From Eggerthellaceae bacterium (GTDB lineage Bacteria; Actinomycetota; Coriobacteriia; Coriobacteriales; Eggerthellaceae): a stretch of 6,234 nucleotides of DNA. Of the stretch, positions 1 to 5,471 are shown piece by piece (within the stretch, counting starts at the first letter, position 1; every line of letters starts with the position of its first letter). A model generated the notes under the pieces. The model was not told the origin of the DNA and ran no database searches. It worked only from the letters and a program-made list of their open reading frames with translations. Where the stretch lies: assembly GCA_003452695.1 (NCBI GenBank), contig DMNP01000266.1, positions 4,901 to 11,134 on the forward strand, given 5' to 3'. Made by a program: the position numbers and the translations under genes.

Positions 1-209
1 GGACCCGCCTCGTCGGCTGCACCTTGGGTGGATATCTGCAAGGAGGGCGTTTCGCCCGTTTCGGGCGCGGTGTTCTGCCGCGGCGCCACTGCATCGGCCG
101 ACACGGCGGCGTATCCCAAGCTAGGCGCCAACGACACGACCAGCACCGCCGACATCGCACAGCTAATCGCTTTCGAACCGACCTTGCCAAGCATGCGTGC
201 TTTCAACAT
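1..209 (-). CDS. Secreted protein, N-terminal fragment (runs off left edge)
   Basis: The first 69 residues are visible; the gene continues beyond the left edge. The N-terminus is a typical Sec signal peptide: basic n-region (K3, R5, K9, K13), hydrophobic core from about A14 to L31 and a likely cleavage site after GYA at residue 34. The mature start is rich in Ala, Thr, Pro, Glu and Gln, like a flexible linker, and no domain can be recognised. The ATG at 207-209 was chosen because a GGGAGG ribosome binding site sits 6 nt upstream; a second in-frame ATG at residue 6 would be too far from it. The gene begins 11 bp after the stop of the large surface protein upstream, so the two are very likely co-transcribed and coupled. 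By context it is probably another cell-surface protein, but its function cannot be read from this fragment. Confidence 0.85.
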   Translation of the reverse strand, partial: MLKARMLGKVGSKAISCAMSAVLVVSLAPSLGYAAVSADAVAPRQNTAPETGETPSLQISTQGAADEAG

Positions 210-215
210 GGCAAG

Positions 216-221
216 CCTCCC
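216..221 (-). promoter_or_regulatory. Ribosome binding site overlapping the upstream stop codon
   Basis: On the minus strand the sequence reads TAGGGAGG, then CTTGCC, then ATG. The last G of the upstream gene's TAG stop is the first G of the GGGAGG Shine-Dalgarno sequence, and the spacing to the ATG is 6 nt. This suggests that ribosomes ending the large protein can start the next one directly. No promoter or terminator fits in the 11-bp gap. Confidence 0.85.
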
Positions 222-694
222 TATTTCACGGTAACGGCCTTGGGGGCCTTCAAGTTCTTCTTGGTGAAAATCTTCTTGTAGGCAACTTTCGACGCAGCAG
301 GCACCTTCACCACTACCTTGCCCGCCTTCGACCCCTTCAGCGCACCCTTCACGCTAGCCGCGCCTTTCAGCACCGAGCTCTTCACCACGATGCGCTTCAG
401 CTTGGGCGTGCTCTTGAAGGCGCCCTTGGCGATCTTGGAAACCTTCGCGCCGATTGTCACCTTCTTTAGCGCCTTCATGTTGGCGAAGGCGCCGGCTGCA
501 ATTTGCTCCACGCGATACGTTCCGCCGTTTATCTTCACGGTTGCGGGAACGACGGCCACCTTGCCCGTCTTGGCGGAAACCTTCGTGGATACGTACCAGG
601 CAACGCCTTGCGTTGAAGCCGTCGCAGCAGATTTGACCAGGTACGTGGCCCTCGAAGCCCCGCTGCCAGCCGCGTACTTCTTGCCGGCCGCCAC
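221..694 (-). other. Cationic C-terminal module with BspA-type leucine-rich repeats, middle protein
   Basis: Residues 1367-1523 hold 31 Lys and 3 Arg against a single acidic residue (E1429). Two repeats of the BspA kind are visible (IAAGAFANMKALKKVTIG and IAKGAFKSTPKLKRIVV), followed by a VKGALKGSK motif and a basic tail ending VTVK at the stop. The module is homologous to the C-terminus of the neighbouring protein at 4953-5471, which has one more repeat. Known relatives mediate adhesion; wall retention by positive charge is inference. Confidence 0.75.
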
Positions 695-3600
695 GCCGCC
701 GATGGGCGCCTGCTGCGTGTCGCCTTCGCCCGCGCCGCTCGAAGGCGTAGACGATCCAGACTCGCCGCCCGTATCTGCTCCAGAGCCTGAATCGGACGTT
801 GCGCCCGACCCGCCTGTTCCCGCATCGCCTTCGGGTGCAGCCATGGTGCCAGGCTTCAGAGCCGCCTCGAACGCAGCACGCGCATCGGACAGCTCGGCCG
901 CAGCAACCGCCAGCTCATCGGCGGGCGTGCCGTCTGCGGAGGCCAATGCAATGGCCTCGTCTATGGCAATGGCCAGGCGCTCGGCCGCGGAAGTGGGCAC
1001 CCACTGGGCCGCAGCCGGCACATCGGCGCCGTCTGCGCTGGCATATGCGGAAGCCAGCAGCGCATCGGCAAATCCCGCGGACAGGGCCAACTGCACCCGA
1101 TCGGCAGGCTTCGCAAAGGTGCGCGCACCCGTCTTCACTTCCGCTTCGAACGCGGCAACCGCTTGCGCCAGCGCGTCGCTTGCAGCACGTGCCTGCGCGC
1201 CCGTCAGCTCGTCGCTCGCCGCGACATCGCGCGCTGCGGCAATTGCCGCTTGCAACGCGACCTTCGCATCGGCTGGCGCCCACGAAACATCTTCCATCAA
1301 ATCGGCCCCGTCCGCGCTTTCGACCACGCGTGCGGCATCGGCTTCAGCGGCATCGGCTGCGTCCACGAGCGCCCGGCGCTCAGCTGCAGTGGCCACGGGC
1401 TCTTTCAGACCGGGCGCCATGCTGCCCTTGAACACCGCGCATGCAGCTGCCAGCTCGTCGGATGCAGCACGCACCTCGGCGGCCGCAACGCTGTCGGCAT
1501 CTGCCAGGGCACGTGCAACGTCCACGGCATCTGCCAGACGGTTGGCAGCGTCGAAGGGCACCCACATGCGCGTGGTCAGCACTTCGGCACCGTCATCGCT
1601 CGTGTATGCGCTGTTCAGAACCTGTTCTGCCGCCGCAACATCTGCAGCAAGCTGCTGCTTCTGAAGCGCGGTCGCAAACGCGCGCAATCCGGGCTTCACT
1701 GCCGACTCGAACGCTGCACGCGCCTGGTTCAGCTCATCGCCGGCTGCGGCAATCTCGGAGTCTGTCACGTCTTCCTTTGCCGCCACCGCGCGCGCCTTGG
1801 CAATCGCATTCTGCAGAGCGCCCATCGTTTCTGAATCGACCCACTGCATGTTTTCCAGCACATCTGCGCCGTCCAGGCTAACCTCTGCGCTTTCTGCCAC
1901 AGCTTGCGCCTCGTCGGCCGCGTCCAGCAACGCCTGGCGCACTGCGGCAGACACCTGGGTGCCCTTCACGGTGAACTGGCAGGGAACGATAGTGCGGTAC
2001 AGCTGGCGGAACTTCTCCTTCAGCGCATCGGAGCAATCGGGATCGGCCTTGTAGCGGTCGTAGTAGGCGCCGAAGCGGTCGCTGGAAAGGCAGCAGGTAA
2101 TGCTCACTCCTATGTCGTGCGAGGGGCGCACCACGAGCAGCGAGCCGTCCGCCACGATGCCCGGATGCGAAGACACGAACCGCTCGTACGACGCATCGCT
2201 GCCGCCCGGGTTCTCCGCCACCGTGCGCGGAGCGAATCCAATGGGGCAATTCGCATCTTCGGTGCTGCTGTAATTGTACTTCCAGTGCAGCTGGCCGTCG
2301 GCGCCCACATATACACGCTGGAACGGGTGCAGGTCTGATACCACCGCGCTCTGGTCCTGCTTGCCTTCGCTGTATCCTTCGAATATGGCGTCCGCCGCCT
2401 GCTGCAGATACGCCAGGTCGGCATCTATCTCGGCCTCGTCCAACGCAGGCACCGTGAATGCCAGCGTCTTGGAATACGACACGCCCGGCACCGTCTTGTG
2501 CGACACGGTAAGCGTAAGGTTCACCGCCGCATTCCCAGCGCTCGGCAAGGGCCGCAACGTGAAGGTGCGATAGCCGTTCACCGTCATGCCGCTTTCGTTG
2601 TCCGAAGCGTACGATACCCGATAATCGCTGCTATTCAGCCCACTGTTCGCGAACAGGACCCTCGTGTTCGGCAGGCTAAGGTCTGCATCCACGTTTTCGG
2701 GGGCGACCGTCGCGCCCGTGGCGAAGTCCTTCACGTTGTCGTACACGAATGTGGCGCCGATGGCCTGGGCCAGCGTCGCGTTCATCTCGGCAACCATATC
2801 GGGGTTGCCCTTCACGGTAACGGGGAACTCGAAGGATTTGCTCAGCGCCTTCAGCGTGTCGTCCGCAGTGTCGATGAGCGTCGCGTCCACGCTGGCCGTC
2901 AGCACGACCTGCGCATCGTCGTTTCCACGGTTTACGATGCCCGTGTACGGATCCCAAAACGCCCCGGCCGAGCTTTCGTCGCGGTACACGCGCACGCTTT
3001 CCTCGTCGCTGCTGCTCCAGGTTGTCCAGAGGATGCCCGCCTTGCAGGGCAGCGTCAGGTCCTGCGTAACGCCGCTGGCATCTTCGCCATCTGCGAAGCC
3101 GACGGCCAAGCCCTTCACCTGCTCGTCGAAGATGCCCTGCGCGGCATCTAGATCCCATGGAATGTTCGTCGTGCACGTGAAGTCCACCGGATCTTCGCCT
3201 TCGCGGCTGAGCTCGAAGGTAATGGTTATCTGATGATACGACGAGAAGCTATGGGACGACGCCGCGGCGGCATTGTCGTAGGTGAAGAACTGCACATCGC
3301 CGTTGGTGGCGTCGTTTGCCGTCGACACGCCCAGGTGCGCAACGTCGCTTTCCACATTGCGCTTCGCCGACTTCGTCTTCACCGTAACGTCCGTGTATCC
3401 CACGGAAGCCAGCTTTTCGGCCACGATGGCGTTCATGTTCGTGGCCGTGTTCCACACGGGCTTCGGATGGAAGAATTCCAGCTTACCGAGGGCCTGTTCC
3501 AAACTTCCACCTGCCCGCACGCGCGTCGTGCTGGCGCGCTCAACGCTGGTGCCGATGCCGTCCTTCGAAGACGTAGCGACCACCTTCACGTAGCAACCCA

Positions 3601-4792
3601 CTGCCGAATCGGGAATGGTCAGATCGGCGCCGGTGGCGCCTTCCAGCTCGGTCCAGGTGCAAGCCGAGAAGTCCAGCGAATCGCCTTTCCGAACCGGCTC
3701 GTCGGACGTGCTATACCATTGATAGCTGGTGTTCGGATCGCCCGGTGGCACCGTGGTGCCGAAGCTGTAATCGTTTTCGTAGTCCAGCGTCTTGGCCTGC
3801 AGCGCCGTTACGATGCTGCCGCCCGAATACAACGTGTCGAAGCCGAAGGTTATGCGCATCAGGTCGTACACGCCCTGCGGCAGCACAGGCCATGTCAGGC
3901 TGCTTACCGTGTTCATAAGCGCGTTGGCCTTCAGGCGCACGTACTTGCCGCACAAGTCCGCGCCTACCGTAAGCTCGCCCGACGCAGAAACCGAACTTTG
4001 CGCATAGGTGGTGGAATCGAACGCCGTGAACGGCCCGCTTGGGCTATCGGCTACTTCCCAGGTGTAGGTAACGCTTGCATCTTGCGGCACGGCCTGTTCG
4101 ACGTAGCTTCCGCTGGGCGTATATTTCGCCGTGGGGGTGATTGTGGCACCCACCCACATGCTGTTGGAAAGCGTGGATACCAGCGAAACGCTGCTCAGCT
4201 GCACGGCTCCGGCCGCCTCTTGCACGGGACCGACCGGGCTTACGCTCTGCGTGCTGCCGTAGTAGGGCTTCTTCGTGGAAACCACCGTGTTGTTGCTTGT
4301 AGCTTTTACGCGCAGGTACTTGCCCACCATGTCGGAGGTGATGCTATAGGTAGCCGCCGTTGCCCCCTCTATGTCGGTGAAGGCGCTGTCGGCGGTGGTG
4401 TTCGTGTTGGCATACTGCCACTGGTACGACACGTCGTCGTCCGCTTCCACGTCGGCCTCGACTGTGGATGTGGTGCCTTGCACGGTTTTCAGCTTCGTGG
4501 CTTTGGCGGCAAGCGCATCGCCCACGCCGATTGCGCCGCCGATGCCGCCCGTCACCGTAATGCGGTACAAGTCCACCTTGGTTGCTTGTGTGGCAAGGTC
4601 CGTAGCGCCTGCGATAAGCGCACTCGACTTGGAACTGTCATCGGCATTGCCGCTCGCCGCCCACGCCCGAACGCCACCCGCGGGCACGCCCAGCATGCAC
4701 ATGACCAGCGCGGCGCTCGTCAGCACCGACACGCCGCGTCGAGCTCGTTGCAACCACGCCCTACGGCCTTGTTTTGCGAAAGTTTGCGTCAT
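221..4792 (-). CDS. Large secreted modular surface protein (Ig-like, FIVAR-like and BspA-type leucine-rich modules)
   Basis: 1523 residues, probably cell-surface bound. Order: signal peptide 1-45 (Arg-rich n-region, core 21-39, AWA cleavage site); three Ig-like domains at about 72-187, 196-300 and 308-425, with YQW/YTW and VGKY-type strands; further bacterial Ig-like modules at about 430-785, including a WSSSD strand and two strands ending in FPVTVKG and FTVP; a module at 786-945 with a DLHPFQ motif; four FIVAR-like helical repeats at 947-1316; a Gly/Ser linker at 1318-1366; a lysine-rich module with two BspA-type leucine-rich repeats at 1367-1523. The reading frame is open further up to a GTG at 4858, but the ATG at 4792 is preferred: GGGAGG lies 9 nt upstream and it directly precedes the signal peptide. 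No LPXTG motif, C-terminal membrane anchor or catalytic motif is seen. Adhesion or ligand binding is inferred from the architecture only. Confidence 0.9.
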   Translation of the reverse strand: MTQTFAKQGRRAWLQRARRGVSVLTSAALVMCMLGVPAGGVRAWAASGNADDSSKSSALIAGATDLATQATKVDLYRITVTGGIGGAIGVGDALAAKATKLKTVQGTTSTVEADVEADDDVSYQWQYANTNTTADSAFTDIEGATAATYSITSDMVGKYLRVKATSNNTVVSTKKPYYGSTQSVSPVGPVQEAAGAVQLSSVSLVSTLSNSMWVGATITPTAKYTPSGSYVEQAVPQDASVTYTWEVADSPSGPFTAFDSTTYAQSSVSASGELTVGADLCGKYVRLKANALMNTVSSLTWPVLPQGVYDLMRITFGFDTLYSGGSIVTALQAKTLDYENDYSFGTTVPPGDPNTSYQWYSTSDEPVRKGDSLDFSACTWTELEGATGADLTIPDSAVGCYVKVVATSSKDGIGTSVERASTTRVRAGGSLEQALGKLEFFHPKPVWNTATNMNAIVAEKLASVGYTDVTVKTKSAKRNVESDVAHLGVSTANDATNGDVQFFTYDNAAAASSHSFSSYHQITITFELSREGEDPVDFTCTTNIPWDLDAAQGIFDEQVKGLAVGFADGEDASGVTQDLTLPCKAGILWTTWSSSDEESVRVYRDESSAGAFWDPYTGIVNRGNDDAQVVLTASVDATLIDTADDTLKALSKSFEFPVTVKGNPDMVAEMNATLAQAIGATFVYDNVKDFATGATVAPENVDADLSLPNTRVLFANSGLNSSDYRVSYASDNESGMTVNGYRTFTLRPLPSAGNAAVNLTLTVSHKTVPGVSYSKTLAFTVPALDEAEIDADLAYLQQAADAIFEGYSEGKQDQSAVVSDLHPFQRVYVGADGQLHWKYNYSSTEDANCPIGFAPRTVAENPGGSDASYERFVSSHPGIVADGSLLVVRPSHDIGVSITCCLSSDRFGAYYDRYKADPDCSDALKEKFRQLYRTIVPCQFTVKGTQVSAAVRQALLDAADEAQAVAESAEVSLDGADVLENMQWVDSETMGALQNAIAKARAVAAKEDVTDSEIAAAGDELNQARAAFESAVKPGLRAFATALQKQQLAADVAAAEQVLNSAYTSDDGAEVLTTRMWVPFDAANRLADAVDVARALADADSVAAAEVRAASDELAAACAVFKGSMAPGLKEPVATAAERRALVDAADAAEADAARVVESADGADLMEDVSWAPADAKVALQAAIAAARDVAASDELTGAQARAASDALAQAVAAFEAEVKTGARTFAKPADRVQLALSAGFADALLASAYASADGADVPAAAQWVPTSAAERLAIAIDEAIALASADGTPADELAVAAAELSDARAAFEAALKPGTMAAPEGDAGTGGSGATSDSGSGADTGGESGSSTPSSGAGEGDTQQAPIGGVAAGKKYAAGSGASRATYLVKSAATASTQGVAWYVSTKVSAKTGKVAVVPATVKINGGTYRVEQIAAGAFANMKALKKVTIGAKVSKIAKGAFKSTPKLKRIVVKSSVLKGAASVKGALKGSKAGKVVVKVPAASKVAYKKIFTKKNLKAPKAVTVK
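695..841 (-). other. Gly/Ser-rich linker in the middle protein
   Basis: Residues 1318-1366 are almost all Gly, Ser, Ala, Thr, Asp and Glu with no hydrophobic core, so this is a flexible, acidic spacer between the helical repeats and the cationic C-terminal module. It has no wall-sorting motif. Confidence 0.75.
845..1954 (-). repeat. Four FIVAR-like helical repeats of about 91-93 residues
   Basis: Residues 947-1316 form four tandem units. Each starts with a helix, passes through S-x-DG-A-(D/E)-V/L and a Trp (QWVD, MWVP, SWAP, QWVP), continues with L-x-x-AI/AV-x-x-A and ends in A-x-F-(E/K) followed by KPG, APG or KTG. Boundaries fall near 1954-1682, 1681-1403, 1402-1124 and 1123-845. The units are well diverged at DNA level, so the duplication is old. 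FIVAR domains are known from many Gram-positive wall proteins, where they form rod-like stalks or bind sugars; here a stalk role is inferred. Confidence 0.75.
1958..2437 (-). other. Conserved surface-protein module with DLHPFQ motif, function unknown
   Basis: Residues 786-945. It starts with a helix (IDADLAYLQQAADAIFEGY), followed by DLHPFQ at 820-825, GQLHWKYNY, a RFVSSHPGIV stretch, LLVVRPSHD, and ends in FRQLYRTIVPCQFTVKG. The order DLHPFQ - aromatic strand - SS(H/N)P - LLV-RP - LYR is one I recall from other Coriobacteria and clostridial surface proteins, always beside Ig-like modules. It contains five cysteines (849, 900, 901, 920, 938). No active site is apparent. Confidence 0.55.
2438..3505 (-). 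other. Bacterial Ig-like modules in the centre of the middle protein
   Basis: Residues 430-785, about three modules. The first (430-550) opens with a KPVWNTATNMNAIV stretch and a G-Y-T-D-V-T-V strand, a pattern I associate with atrophied bacterial Ig domains. The second (551-662) has the classic order LTLP, TWSSSDEESVRV, G-I-V-N, VVLTASV and FPVTVKG. The third (663-785) repeats this with VSYASDNE, TFTLRPLP, NLTLTVS and LAFTVP. They are probably beta-sandwich spacers or binding domains; module borders are approximate. Confidence 0.6.
3518..4579 (-). repeat. Three N-terminal Ig-like domains
   Basis: Residues 72-425. Each unit carries an aromatic strand (YQWQY at 123, YTWEV at 243, YQWYS at 357), then a GAT-x-x-x-Y/L-type turn or equivalent, and a final strand of the form (V/C)G-x-Y-(L/V)-(R/K)-x-x-A at about 156, 281 and 398. 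This is the pattern of Ig-like domains found in tandem in surface proteins of anaerobic Gram-positives. The third unit has two cysteines (378 and 400) that could form a disulfide. Borders are approximate. Confidence 0.65.
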
Positions 4793-4801
4793 GGCGCATC
4801 G

Positions 4802-4807
4802 CCTCCC
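4802..4807 (-). promoter_or_regulatory. Ribosome binding site of the large surface protein
   Basis: GGGAGG on the minus strand, 9 nt before the ATG at 4790-4792. It is the same hexamer as the site used by the downstream gene. It settles the start: the alternative GTG at 4856-4858 would add 22 residues encoded within the leader hairpin and would put a charged stretch in front of the signal peptide. Confidence 0.8.
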
Positions 4808-4816
4808 ATTCGCGTT

Positions 4817-4842
4817 TTGCAATCGTGCTCGAATTGCAATCG
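4817..4842 (-). repeat. Direct repeat CGATTGCAA (two copies) with an internal palindrome
   Basis: The minus strand has CGATTGCAA at 4842-4834 and again at 4825-4817, start to start 17 bp. The first copy includes the perfect palindrome ATTGCAAT (4833-4840), itself flanked by the inverted repeat GCTCGA/TCGAGC (4827-4832 and 4840-4845). The arrangement resembles an operator and lies about 25-50 nt before the start codon, but it also overlaps the leader hairpin. Confidence 0.5.
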
Positions 4843-4887
4843 AGCCTGCATCCTCCACGGGGGAAGATGCAGGCCTGATGGCAATTC
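4831..4887 (-). promoter_or_regulatory. Long leader hairpin upstream of the middle gene
   Basis: Read as minus-strand RNA, these 57 nt fold on themselves around a 5-nt loop (4857-4861): 24 of 26 positions pair, two of them as G-U, with only two mismatches. The outer stem is GAATTGC/GCAATTC and the inner one GCCTGCATC/GATGCAGGC. The fold is slightly better on the minus than on the plus strand, as expected for RNA of this transcript. It ends 23 nt before the Shine-Dalgarno sequence, leaves that site free, and has no U-tract after it. It may be an attenuator, a stabilising structure or a protein-binding site. Confidence 0.6.
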
Positions 4888-4895
4888 CTTTGGAT

Positions 4896-4929
4896 GCAGG
4901 CGGGCGGGATGGGGGGTCCGCCCGCCTGC
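4896..4929 (-). terminator. GC-rich hairpin after the right-hand gene, possible U-less terminator
   Basis: A perfect 12-bp stem, GCAGGCGGGCGG with CCGCCCGCCTGC, around a 10-nt loop, beginning 24 nt after the TAA stop of the right-hand gene. The stem is nearly all G-C. On the minus strand it is followed by ATCCAAAGG, not by a run of T, so it is not a standard Rho-independent terminator. High-GC actinobacteria are often said to use hairpins of this kind; partial termination or protection of the 3' end is equally possible. Confidence 0.5.
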
Positions 4930-4952
4930 GAAATCCACGTTGGCGTCTCGGG

Positions 4953-5471
4953 TTACTTAACCTTCACGCCCTTCTTTCCGGCAGACTTGAAGGCCTTCAC
5001 GGTCTTGGTCTTCACCTTGCCCTTCGCGCCGGAGAGCTTCACGGTCTTCACCTTCGAGCCCTTCAGACAGTTCTTCACGTTCTTCTTGGCCGTTAGGCTC
5101 TTGCTCTTCACCGTAAGCTTCTTCAGCTTCGCAGCGCCCTTGAATGCCTTCGCGCCGATCTTCTTCACGTTCTTGCCGACCGTGAAGTTCTTCAGCTGCT
5201 TGCTGCCCGCAAACGCCTGCTTGCCGATGGAGGTGACGTTGGCGCCGGTTACGACCTTCTTCAGCTTCGAGGCCTTGAACGCCTTCGCGCCGATAGCCGT
5301 TACCTTGTAGGTCACGTTGTTATATTTCACCTGGTTAACGGTTACCTTGCCGTTCTTCTTGGTGTTGGCGGCCTTGGTAAGCATTACCTGCTTGGCGGCC
5401 GTTACCTTGTAGGTGAACGTTCCCTGCGCGTTCTTCACCGTGAAGGTCTTGCCCACGGCCAGGCCGTTCTT
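4953..5471 (-). other. Cationic C-terminal module with three BspA-type leucine-rich repeats, right-hand protein
   Basis: Fragment residues 255-426. It starts with NGLAVGKTFTVKN, has a beta-rich entry (VTVNQVKYNNVTYKV), three 23-residue repeats with the I-G-x-x-A-F core, then NVKNCLKGSK and a lysine-rich tail. The order matches the C-terminus of the neighbouring protein (V-K-x-x-LKGSK followed by alternating Val-Lys), so both come from one ancestral module. Confidence 0.75.

Larger units (their letters stand above)
4793..4952 (-). other. Intergenic region between the two large genes
   Basis: 160 bp without a gene. In the direction of transcription it holds a GC-rich hairpin 24 nt after the upstream stop, a long hairpin, a direct repeat and the ribosome binding site. 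I could not find a convincing -35/-10 promoter pair; the nearest -35-like element is TTGCAA, without a matching -10 at the right distance. Whether the middle gene has its own promoter is therefore open. Confidence 0.6.

Noticed and set aside
150..165. Lipoprotein signal at Cys17 of the left-hand protein
   Set aside because: The cysteine comes before the hydrophobic core, so it cannot be the lipidation site; cleavage after GYA fits better.
221..260. LPXTG sorting signal at the C-termini
   Set aside because: Neither complete C-terminus has LPXTG or a hydrophobic segment; both end in lysine-rich tails.
318..1664. Long plus-strand open frame of 448 residues
   Set aside because: It lies wholly inside the minus-strand surface gene and is the antisense of its Ala-rich repeats and Lys-rich end; composition (Ala/Ser/Thr) is an echo, with no domain of its own.
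845..1954. CRISPR-like or DNA-level tandem repeat
   Set aside because: The periodicity is only at protein level; the DNA of the four units is too diverged for a CRISPR array or recent duplication.
4690..4710. Lipoprotein signal at Cys32 of the large protein
   Set aside because: The preceding residues are L-V-M, not a lipobox ending in Gly, Ala or Ser, and a good signal peptidase I site follows.
4793..4858. Upstream GTG start for the large protein (22 extra residues)
   Set aside because: It would begin within the leader hairpin, lacks a well-spaced ribosome binding site and would spoil the signal peptide; the ATG at 4792 has GGGAGG 9 nt upstream.
3233..4960. Plus-strand open frame of 575 residues
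   Set aside because: Antisense to the Ig-like region; Arg/His-rich nonsense composition typical of shadow frames in GC-rich DNA, and it runs across the intergenic hairpins.
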